A stretch of DNA of 64,000 bases from Aquisediminimonas profunda (GTDB lineage Bacteria > Pseudomonadota > Alphaproteobacteria > Sphingomonadales > Sphingomonadaceae): positions 3,282,001 through 3,346,000 of the forward strand of contig NZ_CP080327.1 of assembly GCF_019443285.1 (NCBI RefSeq), given 5' to 3'. Positions 8,422 through 17,205 of the stretch are shown here, piece after piece. A program made the position numbers and the translations under genes. The first letter of the stretch is position 1; the number at the start of each line of letters is the position of its first letter. The notes below the pieces were generated by a model that worked only from the letters and a program-made list of their open reading frames with translations, was not told where the DNA came from and ran no database searches.

Positions 8422-9288
8422 ATGCCAACAATCAAGACACTGGATCTCGACCTTCTTCGCTCCTTTGTTTCCATTGTCGAAACCGGAAGTTTTACGCGTG
8501 CGGGGGATCGTTTGGGGAGAACGCAATCGACGATCAGTTTGCAGGTCAAGCGGCTTGAAGACCAGATTGGGCGTGCCGTCTTCCTTCGAACGCCGAGATC
8601 ATTGAGCCTCACTCCCGAAGGGGAACGCTTGCTTGGGCCCGCCCGGCAGATGCTTCGCGTCAACGATGCAGCGATCGCAGAGCTCTTCGAGCCAACCATG
8701 ACCGGGCAGGTTCGGCTTGGCGTGCCGGAGGATTTTGCCACGGCCCACCTGCCCTCCGTGCTTGCCGCCTTTGCGGAAGCGCACCCCTTGGTTGAACTCG
8801 CTGTCACATGCGACCTTACACTCAATCTGCTCGACAGTTTTCACGACGGCGCATTCGATCTTGTGCTGATAAAGCGGGAACCTTCAGCCCCCCTTGAAGG
8901 CGTGCGGGTCTGGCGGGAGCCGCTGGTCTGGGTGGCACGCGATCCGCTGGCGGCAGAGGGGCTCGAGACAGTGCCGCTGATTGTCTCACCCGAGCCGTGC
9001 GTTTATCGCAAGAGGGCAATTGCTGCGCTCGATGCCATCGGTCGAAAATGGCGCGTGGCCTATACTTCGACCAGCCTTGCGGGCAGTCAATCGGCCGTCA
9101 ATGCTGGCCTCGGGATCACGGTGCTACCGCGCGAAATGGTGCCGCCCTATCTGACGCCGATTGTCGACAACCCCGGATTGCCCTCCCTGTATGATACGGA
9201 AATCGCGCTGATCGAAGCGCCCGGACTTTCTCAGACTGCCCATCGCCTTGCCCAACATATCGTCGCGGCGCTTGAGCGGGGCGCATGA
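8422..9288 (+). CDS. LysR-family regulator divergent from the DAB operon
   Basis: A 288-residue LysR-type regulator. The N-terminal winged helix-turn-helix is clear (LDLDLLRSFVSIVETGSFTRAGDRLGRTQSTISLQVKRLE, read in two halves around residue 20), followed by a substrate-binding domain from about residue 90. Divergent placement from dabB with a palindromic spacer suggests that it controls the DAB operon in response to carbon supply or metabolism, as LysR regulators do next to other DAB loci. It was chosen to start at 8422 because the HTH begins normally from there and a weak GGAATGACAGGA site precedes it. The effector is unknown. Confidence 0.85.
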   Translation: MPTIKTLDLDLLRSFVSIVETGSFTRAGDRLGRTQSTISLQVKRLEDQIGRAVFLRTPRSLSLTPEGERLLGPARQMLRVNDAAIAELFEPTMTGQVRLGVPEDFATAHLPSVLAAFAEAHPLVELAVTCDLTLNLLDSFHDGAFDLVLIKREPSAPLEGVRVWREPLVWVARDPLAAEGLETVPLIVSPEPCVYRKRAIAALDAIGRKWRVAYTSTSLAGSQSAVNAGLGITVLPREMVPPYLTPIVDNPGLPSLYDTEIALIEAPGLSQTAHRLAQHIVAALERGA

Positions 9289-9345
9289 GACATGCGCTCG
9301 CCGATAACTGTTCGAAGCACTGTGTCCGAGATTCCCGCAGCGATA

Positions 9346-9372
9346 CCTTGATCCGTCCAAGAGAGATCAAGG
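9346..9372. terminator. Hairpin between convergent genes
   Basis: A perfect 8-bp stem CCTTGATC / GATCAAGG with an 11-base loop lies between the 3' ends of the LysR gene and the nitronate monooxygenase gene. It could act as a bidirectional terminator, though there is no long T-run. A direct repeat of TGACGTC follows at 9374-9388. Confidence 0.45.
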
Positions 9373-9386
9373 GTGACGTCGTGACG

Positions 9387-10349
9387 TCATAGCCTTGCGC
9401 GCACTGACTCCGCCTGCTTCATGATGTTGGCCACAAGATCCTTGCAGGTCGGAATATCGTGGATCAGCGCCTGGCTTTGCCCGCTGGTCCAGATCCCGCC
9501 GTCGATATCACCCTCGCCAAGAACATTGGCCCGGGCTCTTTGGCCCGCCATCAATTCCTTCACATCGTCGAATGTCTTTGTAGGATCCTGCTGAATTCGG
9601 GCGACTTCTTCGGAGACAGCATTTCGCGCAACGCGCGCAGTGTTCCGAAGTGTCCTGCCGACAAGCACAGTATCCAGCTCGGTATTTTCAACGATGCGAC
9701 GCTTCACATTGTCGTGAATCTTTGCTTCGACCGTCGCGCAAAAGCGCGTGCCCATATTGATCCCGTCGGCACCCAACGCGAGCGCTGCGACGAGACTGCG
9801 CCCGTCCGCCATTCCGCCCGATGCAATGATCGGTGTGTCTGGCAAGGCATCGACCGTCGCCGGCAGGAGGACGACCAATCCGACATCGTCTTCGCCGGGG
9901 TGGCCGGCGCATTCGAAACCGTCAATCGAGATGACGTCCACGCCTTTCTTCACAGCGGAAACCGAATGGCGGACCGACGTGCATTTGTGGATGACCTTCA
10001 CGCCATTGTCCTTGAATCGTGGCAAGTGATCCGTCGGGGCGCGTCCGGCGGTTTCGACAATCTTGATCCCGGAGGCGATGATGGCCTCACGATAATCGTC
10101 ATAAGGTATGGGATTGATCGACGGGAGCAGCGTGAGGTTTACGCCAAAAGGCTTGGACGTCATTTTTCTGGTTCGCTCGATTTCGTCAAACAGTGCCTGA
10201 CCTGACGGAAACATGTGGGCGGTGATGAACCCGAGCGCCCCTGCCTCTGCCACGGCCGCAACAAGATCGCCATATCCGACGCCCGTCATGCCGCCCATGC
10301 AGATCGGCGTTTCGACGCCAAACATTTCGGTCAACCGTGTCTTGAACAT
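9387..10349 (-). CDS. Nitronate monooxygenase (2-nitropropane dioxygenase family)
   Basis: A 320-residue FMN-dependent TIM-barrel protein. The N-terminus (LTEMFGVETPICMGGMTGVGYGDLVAAVAEAG) and the phosphate-binding segment (PIIASGGMADGRSLVAALALGADGINMGTRF) are diagnostic; IDGFECAGHPG carries the family's Gly/His region. The enzyme oxidises alkyl nitronates; some relatives are enoyl-ACP reductases or hydrolyse other substrates. The start at 10349 follows a GGGAGGGA ribosome site; the frame is open 69 codons further upstream but without family similarity. It is divergent from an enoyl-CoA hydratase gene, so a role in fatty-acid-like catabolism is possible. Confidence 0.88.
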   Translation of the reverse strand: MFKTRLTEMFGVETPICMGGMTGVGYGDLVAAVAEAGALGFITAHMFPSGQALFDEIERTRKMTSKPFGVNLTLLPSINPIPYDDYREAIIASGIKIVETAGRAPTDHLPRFKDNGVKVIHKCTSVRHSVSAVKKGVDVISIDGFECAGHPGEDDVGLVVLLPATVDALPDTPIIASGGMADGRSLVAALALGADGINMGTRFCATVEAKIHDNVKRRIVENTELDTVLVGRTLRNTARVARNAVSEEVARIQQDPTKTFDDVKELMAGQRARANVLGEGDIDGGIWTSGQSQALIHDIPTCKDLVANIMKQAESVRARL

Positions 10350-10709
10350 GTTCCCTCCCGTCGTTTCGATATCGTGCCAGCGCCCGAATCGTCGCTGTGT
10401 TATGCCTTCTGTTGGTCCAATGCGAACATGTTTCTCAACTGCCAAGCTTCCTCTTTGATCTGTCCACAGGAGTCTCGCGATCAATAGGGGATTCATTTGC
10501 TCACTTTGGATGACCCTCGGAAATATGCACAGGTTCGAGCTGCAGCGCACATCCAAACAGGAGCGAGGCGCTTATGGCAATTTCTTTAGGAGATGCTTTG
10601 CACCGATTGCAGTTCCGCGCATTTGCCCTCATCGCGATCTCGAAGCGACCGAGCTTGCCCATCAAGCGGGTCCTATGCTGACACCAATCCACTCGAATGG
10701 AGTATCGCC
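10350..10709. other. Intergenic region between divergent NMO and enoyl-CoA hydratase genes
   Basis: About 360 bases that must contain the promoters of two divergent genes. I see no strong palindrome or small gene in it. Confidence 0.45.
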
Positions 10710-11501
10710 ATGTCCCAGACACTCGTTACGACCGACATTGACGGCGCAGTCGCGATTCTGACCCTCAATCGCCCGGAAGCCATGAATGCCTTGTCTGCGG
10801 CGCTGCGTGTGCAACTGGCAAGCGCAATGCGTGCCGTCGATGCGGACGAAAAGGTGCGGGCGGTGATCCTGACCGGCGCGGGCAATCGCGCCTTTACGGC
10901 CGGGCTGGACCTGAAGGAACTTGGCTCCGACACCAGCAATCTGGGCGCCGCCAATGCAGAACGCGCAGAGGAAAATCCAGTCAAGGCCATTGAGGCATGT
11001 CGCAAGCCCGTTATTGGCGCGATCAACGGTGTTGCGATCACGGGCGGCTTCGAGGTGGCACTGGCCTGTGACATATTGATTGCTTCAACCAACGCACGCT
11101 TTGCAGATACGCATGCGCGGGTCGGAATCCTGCCGGGCTGGGGCCTGTCGCAAAAGCTGTCGCGCATTATCGGCATTTCCCGCGCCAAGGAACTCTCGCT
11201 TACGGGCAATTTCCTTGATGCCGAAACGGCCTGTGCCTGGGGACTGGTCAACCGTGTCGTCGCGCCGGAAGCGCTGTTGCCGACAGCCATTGCACTGGCC
11301 GAAGATATTGCGTCCATTGCTCCAGAAATGGTGCAATCCTACAAGCATCTCATCAATGAAGGCTACGACCGGTCCTTTGGTGAAGCCCTTTCCTTTGAAC
11401 ACGACTATTCGACAGCCGCCAACAGCAAGGTTGAGGCAAAAGACGTAGAGGCGCAACGTGCAGCTGTTCTGGCAAGGGGCCGCACACAGCGCGATTCCTG
11501 A
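10710..11501 (+). CDS. Enoyl-CoA hydratase/isomerase family protein
   Basis: A 263-residue crotonase-fold protein. Typical segments are LTLNRPEAMNALS, the oxyanion-hole region AFTAGLDLKELG, INGVAITGGFEVALACDILIAS and the Glu/Gly-rich HARVGILPGWGLSQKLSRIIG. It adds water to an enoyl-CoA or isomerises the double bond in beta-oxidation-like pathways. The start is the ATG at 10710, just after GGAG at 10699-10702; the open frame extends 39 codons upstream without similarity. The position normally holding the second catalytic Glu reads GILPG, where classical hydratases have a Glu-Pro or similar segment nearby, so the exact reaction is uncertain. Confidence 0.88.
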   Translation: MSQTLVTTDIDGAVAILTLNRPEAMNALSAALRVQLASAMRAVDADEKVRAVILTGAGNRAFTAGLDLKELGSDTSNLGAANAERAEENPVKAIEACRKPVIGAINGVAITGGFEVALACDILIASTNARFADTHARVGILPGWGLSQKLSRIIGISRAKELSLTGNFLDAETACAWGLVNRVVAPEALLPTAIALAEDIASIAPEMVQSYKHLINEGYDRSFGEALSFEHDYSTAANSKVEAKDVEAQRAAVLARGRTQRDS

Positions 11502-11531
11502 TTCAGTTCCTCAAGTCTTTTGGGCGAACGA

Positions 11532-13664
11532 TCATTGCATCTGCTCGACAGAAATCAGCACGGCAGTTTCCGGCTGCAACAGCGGGAGCAGCAAGCCGGA
11601 TTCACAGAGGAAACGCCCTGAAAGCACCATTCCATCCGGACTTGCCAGTGGCCCGCCAAGAGCGGCCATCGACCGTCGGGAAAGTGGTTGCAAGAGTTGG
11701 ATGCGATAGGAACTGTCTGGATCCAGCCCTGTCAGCCGCACGGCGGGTGCGTTGAATTCTGCGTGCAACCGGGTTTGCGCAACCAACGCCAGGCCCTTGT
11801 CGCCCGCCCAGGCCAGCCAACCGAACATCCCCGGCGCCAGCAAATCGATCTTCCTCAATTCTCCGCCATGCACAACCTCTCGCCACAGTTTGTAGAGTGA
11901 AACATGAGCAGCAAGTATTGCACGCTCTCGCTCACCCATTTCTGCCGGATTGGCTTCGACCCCCATGTGGCCAAACACGGCAACCTTGGCTCGAAAGTCC
12001 ATGGACAGGCGTCGGCCGGTAATCGGATTTGGCGACGGACCGACATGATTGCCGACAATCCTGAGTGGCAGGAAATCAAACCAGCCCGCATTGATGCCCA
12101 ATCGTTCCAATGCATCGTTATTGTCGCTGGCCCAGAAGCGAGCACAGCGTTTCAGGATTTCGAAATCGACCCTGCCACCGCCGCTGGCACATGTTTCAAT
12201 CTCGACCTGTGGGTGGGCTGATCGCAACCGGTCCAACAGCGCATAGAGGGCGAGCACCTGCGCATATCCCTTGCCGGCAGATGGAAAAAGATCGCGGTTG
12301 TGATCCCATTTCAAATAGGCGATTGAATTGTTCGCGAGTAGATGGTCGAGCCGTTCAAAGAGATACTCGCACACATCGCTTCGTGTCAGGTCGAGCACCA
12401 GCTGGTTTCGCTGTGTTGGCCTCGGCTGCCCCGGCACATGCAGGCACCAATCCGGATTCTCCCGGTAAAGGTCGCTGTGCGGGCTGACCATTTCAGGTTC
12501 CACCCAAAGCCCGAAATCCATGCCACGGTCATGCACATGGGCAATGAGCGGAGCCAACCCATCCGGGAAGATTTCCGGATCCGGTTCCCAATCGCCAAGG
12601 CTTGAGCTGTCATCACGCCGACCCCTGAACCATCCGTCATCAAGGACGAAACGCTCTACCCCAACGGCTGCCGCTGCATCGGCAAGCGCGAGCAGCTTCG
12701 GCAGATCGAGATCGAAGCCGAGGGCCTCCCAACTGTTGAGATGGACTTTTCGCTGTGTCATCGCCGCTGATGGGACGATGGTTTGGGTCAGGGCATAGCG
12801 GTGAAAGGCGTGCCGGGTCGGGCCGATTCCGCTGCCGCTCACTGCAAACAGGGCTGCAGGCGCAGACCAGCGCTCGCCGGGAGCCAAACGAACTTCGCCC
12901 GGTTCCAGCCGGGCGCCCATAAGCAGGTTCGCATCGCTATCGACAGTGCGTTCCACGAACAGATAATGATCGCCGCTCCAGGCCAGATGGGCGGCGATCG
13001 CATGGCCCCGGTCCTCGCGCGCGTCGGATGACTCAATTCGTATCCAGTTCCCGCCGCCGAATCCCGGTCGACCGCCATAGGAGGTGCTTGCGATGTCACC
13101 TTGCCGGATTGCGACACGCTGCTGTTGCATTTCTCCTGCCCATCGTCCCGAGTACCGGTTTACATCACTTGCCCAGCCGGGCAGCGGCAGAGCCAGCGAG
13201 GCCAGCCCGATGACCTCAAGCGGCAATTTTCCGATGTTTCTCAAAGAAGTCTCGGATCGCACTATGCCGGATTGCGTCAAAACCCAGATCGTTTCCACAA
13301 CAATGCCCTGGTCCTCATCGCGGTGTACGAACCTTGCACAATCGCGCGTCGCGCTGGCTTCCTGCAATGTATAGCATGTGTCGATTGCAATGCCGGCGCG
13401 CGAGAGCCTCACCGCCGGCGTCAATCCATAACCCCACCCGCCCTGCGGAAGAAGCGAACGGGGTGGCGCGCAATCTGGCTGAGCCGGTCGCTTCCCCCGC
13501 CGCTGCAGGTCGGCAAGGACCATCAGGTTCTCGTCTTGTGGGAGACTATCCCCAATGTAAAATGGCTCTGCATCGCCACGCCGCAGGTCGAAAGCAATCG
13601 TCGTTCCGGAGTGATCGCAGCGAATTATGTCAGGGCGCACGGGCATTCCCAAGTCTTTGGCCAT
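11532..13664 (-). CDS. Alpha-galactosidase, glycoside hydrolase family 36
   Basis: A 710-residue GH36 enzyme with an N-terminal beta-sandwich, a central TIM barrel and a C-terminal beta domain. It has no signal peptide, so it should be cytoplasmic. Catalytic residues are seen: the nucleophile Asp in LKWDHNRD (about residue 454) and the acid/base Asp in WASDNND (about 514); VLDDGWF, DFGLWVEPEMV and CASGGGRVD are also family landmarks. It releases terminal alpha-galactose from oligosaccharides such as melibiose or raffinose. I chose the ATG at 13664, preceded by GGAA; a TTG six codons upstream is the alternative. No sugar transporter or regulator lies beside it, so it appears to be an orphan. 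Confidence 0.92.
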   Translation of the reverse strand: MAKDLGMPVRPDIIRCDHSGTTIAFDLRRGDAEPFYIGDSLPQDENLMVLADLQRRGKRPAQPDCAPPRSLLPQGGWGYGLTPAVRLSRAGIAIDTCYTLQEASATRDCARFVHRDEDQGIVVETIWVLTQSGIVRSETSLRNIGKLPLEVIGLASLALPLPGWASDVNRYSGRWAGEMQQQRVAIRQGDIASTSYGGRPGFGGGNWIRIESSDAREDRGHAIAAHLAWSGDHYLFVERTVDSDANLLMGARLEPGEVRLAPGERWSAPAALFAVSGSGIGPTRHAFHRYALTQTIVPSAAMTQRKVHLNSWEALGFDLDLPKLLALADAAAAVGVERFVLDDGWFRGRRDDSSSLGDWEPDPEIFPDGLAPLIAHVHDRGMDFGLWVEPEMVSPHSDLYRENPDWCLHVPGQPRPTQRNQLVLDLTRSDVCEYLFERLDHLLANNSIAYLKWDHNRDLFPSAGKGYAQVLALYALLDRLRSAHPQVEIETCASGGGRVDFEILKRCARFWASDNNDALERLGINAGWFDFLPLRIVGNHVGPSPNPITGRRLSMDFRAKVAVFGHMGVEANPAEMGERERAILAAHVSLYKLWREVVHGGELRKIDLLAPGMFGWLAWAGDKGLALVAQTRLHAEFNAPAVRLTGLDPDSSYRIQLLQPLSRRSMAALGGPLASPDGMVLSGRFLCESGLLLPLLQPETAVLISVEQMQ

Positions 13665-13998
13665 TATTGAATTTTCCGTCAATAAAATCGCATTCCAGAA
13701 TGGTCTTGCCTTGGCTCCGCAGCTTCAGTCGCCAAGGCACGCGCAGCATTGCCGGCAGGCCGACAATCTCCACAAACTCTCTGAAGGATTTAGCCCGCCT
13801 AGGCAGCATAGTCCAAATTTGTCGGCGACATCCCCCTGCAACCGTGCTCGCCAACGATTGCAACGCACTATCAGAGCAAGAGTCACCGAAGTTGCACAGA
13901 GCGACTGCGCCGCCAGACGCTGAATAGCGATCCTGTGCAGTTGCTTTGACGATGCTTCCCTGCTCAATGCGGAACGAAAGTGTAATGGAGGATTTGCC
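13665..13998. other. Intergenic region between divergent genes
   Basis: About 334 bases between the alpha-galactosidase start and the flavin monooxygenase start. Open frames here on both strands have atypical composition and no recognisable product; GGAGGA at 13987-13992 is the ribosome site of the next gene. Confidence 0.45.
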
Positions 13999-15726
13999 TT
14001 GACTGACGTCGCCAGCTGGCTGGCCAGCTTCAACGAAGCACTCTTGGCCGGAAACGAAGCTGCAATTGCCGAAAAGTTCCTGCCGACCGGATTTTGGCGA
14101 GACTTTCTTGCGTTTGAATGGACACTGGCTACGCATGAGGGTGCCGAGGCGATTGGCGCATTCGCGGTTGCTCACGCTGGTCGCGCCGCACCGCGCAACT
14201 GGACGACCGAGGCGGAAGCTGGCGCAAGCGAGGGCTTCATTGCGTTCGAAACGTCAACAGGCAGCTGCCAGGGTTACCTCCGTCTCGTTGAGGGCAAGGC
14301 GTTGACCTTGTTCACCATGCTTGGTGATCTGAGAGGCCATGAATTCCCGCTTCGCTACCGCCGTGAAAACGGCATTTTCGATGATCCGTCAGGCCGCAAC
14401 TGGCGGGATTTGCTGCTAAATGAACAGGCAACGATGGGCATTACCAAGCAACCCTATGTGCTTGTGGTCGGTGCCGGACAGGCGGGACTAGCCATTGGCG
14501 CGACACTGCGGCTACTGGGCGTGCCGCATCTGCTGATCGACAAACATCCCCGGGTTGGAGACCAGTGGCGTTCGCGGTACAAGTCTCTGACGCTGCATGA
14601 TCCGGTGTGGTACGATCACATGCCGTACCTGCCCTTCCCCGATCACTGGCCAGTCTATACGCCGAAGGACAAGATGGGCGACTGGCTGGAACATTATGCT
14701 GGTGTGATGGAATTGAACGTGTGGACCGAGACGGAACTTGTCTCCGCCAGGCACGATTCCGCAACGGGCACGTGGCAGGCATGCGTGCGCCGAGGTAGCG
14801 AGACAATGGATTTGCAACCTGCCCATCTGGTCATGGCGCTTGGCAATGCAGGCTTTCCGATCGTGCCCGAAATTGAAGGGCAGGAGCATTTCAGGGGACC
14901 ACAATATCACTCCAGCGCCCACCCAGGCGGAGATGACCTTGAAGGCAAGCGCGTTGTCGTGATTGGCGCCAACAACAGTGCTCATGACATTTGTGCGGAT
15001 CTTGTCGTCCATGGTGCGAAAGCCACGATGGTCCAGCGATCGTCCACCCATATCGTTCGTCAGCACTCAATGACCGATGTCATGCTCAAGCCAATCTATT
15101 CGCAGGAAGCCGTGGATGCCGGCATCACCACCGATCGTGCGGATCTGCTCGGCGCCTCGGCACCGATACGCCTGCAGGAAATTGGCGCGCGCCGGACATG
15201 GGCCGCGATCCGCGAAGCGGAGGCACCGTTCTACGAACGTCTTGAAAAGGCTGGCTTTCGCCTCGACTTCGCGGAAGATGGCGCCGGGATAAGCGGCAAG
15301 TATCTGCGTTCAGCATCGGGCTATTATATCGATGTCGGCGCGTCCGACATGATCGCTGACGGACGCATCGCGCTTAAGTCAGGGACTGAAATCTCCCATC
15401 TCACCGAAACCGGCATCGCCTTTGCCGATGGCAGCCACATCGAGGCAGACCTGATTGTCTATGCCACCGGCTTCGGGTCGATGGAGCAATGGGTCGCGCG
15501 GCTGATTGGTGAAGATGTTGCTGCAAAGATCGGAAGATGTTGGGGCTATGGCTCGGGCTTCAAGGGCGACCCCGGACCTTGGGAGGGTGAATTGCGCAAC
15601 ATGTGGAAGCCGACTGCTCAGCAAGGCTTGTGGTTCATGGGCGGCAACCTGGCGCAGGCGCGGTTTTACTGTCGCCTGCTTGGCCTCCAGCTCAAGGCGC
15701 GACTGGAAGGCATTGTGACGGACTGA
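13999..15726 (+). CDS. Flavin-containing monooxygenase with N-terminal NTF2-like domain
   Basis: A 575-residue protein. Residues 1-125 look like a SnoaL/NTF2-like domain; the FAD site GAGQAG begins at 158; HFRGPQYHSS matches the FMO/BVMO fingerprint (FxGxxxH); a second Rossmann motif VVVIGANNSAHD lies near 318 for NADPH; YATGF near the C-terminus is the usual FMO ATG-type motif. The family uses O2 and NADPH to oxygenate small nucleophilic or carbonyl compounds. The start is a TTG supported by GGAGGA seven bases upstream. It stands alone, divergent from the galactosidase, so the substrate is unknown. Confidence 0.88.
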   Translation: MTDVASWLASFNEALLAGNEAAIAEKFLPTGFWRDFLAFEWTLATHEGAEAIGAFAVAHAGRAAPRNWTTEAEAGASEGFIAFETSTGSCQGYLRLVEGKALTLFTMLGDLRGHEFPLRYRRENGIFDDPSGRNWRDLLLNEQATMGITKQPYVLVVGAGQAGLAIGATLRLLGVPHLLIDKHPRVGDQWRSRYKSLTLHDPVWYDHMPYLPFPDHWPVYTPKDKMGDWLEHYAGVMELNVWTETELVSARHDSATGTWQACVRRGSETMDLQPAHLVMALGNAGFPIVPEIEGQEHFRGPQYHSSAHPGGDDLEGKRVVVIGANNSAHDICADLVVHGAKATMVQRSSTHIVRQHSMTDVMLKPIYSQEAVDAGITTDRADLLGASAPIRLQEIGARRTWAAIREAEAPFYERLEKAGFRLDFAEDGAGISGKYLRSASGYYIDVGASDMIADGRIALKSGTEISHLTETGIAFADGSHIEADLIVYATGFGSMEQWVARLIGEDVAAKIGRCWGYGSGFKGDPGPWEGELRNMWKPTAQQGLWFMGGNLAQARFYCRLLGLQLKARLEGIVTD

Positions 15727-15848
15727 TCGCCGCTCGGGCGACGCCGGCGCAATAGCGTGGCACCCTGCCCTTCCGCCTACTGAGCCAGATGCACTGTCAA
15801 GCCGGGGTGGCATCCCTTCAGCGCATCACAAATTCTTTTGCACCTACG

Positions 15849-15873
15849 GGAACATTTATCCACATATCTTGTT
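15849..15873 (+). promoter_or_regulatory. EcfG-type general stress promoter of the PilZ gene
   Basis: GGAAC (15849-15853), 17 bases, GTT (15871-15873), about 40 bases before the PilZ ATG. This matches the sigma-EcfG consensus used in the alphaproteobacterial general stress response (GGAAC, 16-17 bases, then nGTT). Confidence 0.7.
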
Positions 15874-15913
15874 TTGGAGGCATTTGGTGCTTGCGCCAAA
15901 CGAGGATTCATAA

Positions 15914-16222
15914 ATGAATACCCAGCCATCCGACGGACGTGCAGAGCCTCGCGTGTTACTGATGGTCGACGGCGCAACATTGCGCGTGCCGGGAGGCAGC
16001 GCCGCGAAAGTCACCCTGCGCGATTTGTCGCGTCAAGGCTTCTGCACGGAATGGCCATACATCCTGCACAGGGGGCAGCGCGTATGGCTCAAATTTCCTG
16101 ATTTCGAGATTTTTGCCGCCAAGGTCGCTTGGGATCATCGGTACATCATCGGATGTGAATTCGACACCCCGCTGCATCAGGCCGTATTCTCCCGCATGAT
16201 AGCCTTGATGACGCCGGATTGA
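15914..16222 (+). CDS. PilZ domain protein (c-di-GMP receptor candidate)
   Basis: A 102-residue single PilZ domain. Both parts of the c-di-GMP signature are present: RAEPR (RxxxR) near residue 9 and DLSRQG (DxSxxG) near residue 37, followed by beta-strands containing VWLKFPDFEIFAAKVAW and a conserved Gly-Cys-Glu-Phe. Proteins of this kind bind cyclic di-GMP and change motility, polysaccharide export or attachment. A GAGGA site precedes the ATG. An EcfG promoter lies just upstream, so I infer expression in stress or stationary phase. A diguanylate cyclase is encoded at 42.3 kb. Confidence 0.88.
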   Translation: MNTQPSDGRAEPRVLLMVDGATLRVPGGSAAKVTLRDLSRQGFCTEWPYILHRGQRVWLKFPDFEIFAAKVAWDHRYIIGCEFDTPLHQAVFSRMIALMTPD

Positions 16223-16290
16223 TGGACATGCCGATGGGTATCGGCCGAAGTTGCAAGACTCTTTACCCGTCCGCTGTTCTGCCCGACGTC

Positions 16291-16785
16291 TTAAAGCGAA
16301 TCGCGATCTCCACTCAGCTTGATTTCCATATCGTCGGCTAGCGACGCTGTAGCCATCATGACCGCCTGGAGTTGCGCAGTCGTCAACGTATCGGGCAGTT
16401 TGACCACGAGATACAGGTTCGCGCCTTCAATCTCCCATGAGCCAAGTTTGTTGGTGCGACTTTCCCGCAGAAGCTCGAGCGCCCTGTTGCCGGTGATGCC
16501 ATCGGTCGCGATAATTGCGGCAGGCGAGAAAATCCGCCTTATGGTCATACCTCCCAGCGTCTCGGTTGAGCCGGACACGAACACCATTTGGGTTCGCTTC
16601 TCTCTCCCGAAGCTGATGGTCACCTTATAGTCGCCATCCTTGTCCACCTCATATTTCATGCCTGCCTGGTCGAGACGACGCTTCAAGAGAAGATCCTCGG
16701 CATTTGCGGCATGTGGAACAGCAAGACAGCCAAAGCCTATCGCGGCACACAGTCCGTATATCCGGCGCTTCGCGGCCAATCTCAT
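16291..16785 (-). CDS. Exported protein with YbjN-like domain
   Basis: A 164-residue protein with an N-terminal signal peptide (MRLAAKRRIYGLCAAIGFGCLAVPHAANA-, cleavage after ANA). The rest, from EDLLLKRRLDQAGMKYEVDKDGDYKVTI on, has the alternating pattern of the YbjN / type III chaperone-like fold: helix, then strands, then LDxLxxATxxxAD-type C-terminal helix. The start at 16785 is supported by a strong GGAGGAG. YbjN proteins are implicated in stress and regulatory functions, but the exported versions are poorly characterised. It is convergent with the PilZ gene. Domain assignment is moderate and based on pattern only. Confidence 0.65.
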   Translation of the reverse strand: MRLAAKRRIYGLCAAIGFGCLAVPHAANAEDLLLKRRLDQAGMKYEVDKDGDYKVTISFGREKRTQMVFVSGSTETLGGMTIRRIFSPAAIIATDGITGNRALELLRESRTNKLGSWEIEGANLYLVVKLPDTLTTAQLQAVMMATASLADDMEIKLSGDRDSL

Positions 16786-16980
16786 GTCTTCTCTCCTCCG
16801 AAACTGGCCGAGCACCAGGTTCGCGTAAGCAACTTCCGTTTCAAGCCCATATCCGAACGCACATGGCGCGCACAAGCCGATCAAGACGCTGCCTGACGGT
16901 GACCGCTAGCGCCCGCCACGATGCTGTGCCAAACTGGCGCCTTGTGCAGGAATGTTCGCAAAACGTCTTGGGAGAGCCGA

Positions 16981-17205
16981 GTGAAACCGTCCAAACGCAT
17001 TCTCATTCTTTGTGGCGTCTTCGAAACACTGCTTGCAGCCCTGGGTCTCTATCTGCTGGCACAAATCTCCAGCGGTGCAATGACGACCACCACGAGTCCC
17101 GCTGAAGCAGCGAAGACCATCACATCGGTGCTTGGGGCGGCAATGGGGGGGCTGGGTGGACTGATGCTGGTGATGTATTTCGTCCTCAAAAGGCGCGGGT
17201 CATGA
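16981..17205 (+). CDS. Small two-helix membrane protein
   Basis: A 74-residue protein starting from GTG, with GGGAGA about 10 bases upstream. It has two hydrophobic helices (ILILCGVFETLLAALGLYLLA near residue 7 and a Gly-rich LGAAMGGLGGLMLVMYFVL near 48), a short basic C-terminus and no recognised motif. Its TGA overlaps the ATG of the next gene (ATGA at 17202-17205), so the two are translationally coupled. Function unknown. Confidence 0.6.
   Translation: MKPSKRILILCGVFETLLAALGLYLLAQISSGAMTTTTSPAEAAKTITSVLGAAMGGLGGLMLVMYFVLKRRGS

Noticed and set aside
13630-14175. 181-residue minus-strand frame between galactosidase and FMO
   Set aside because: Runs into both neighbouring genes, no ribosome site and no known domain.
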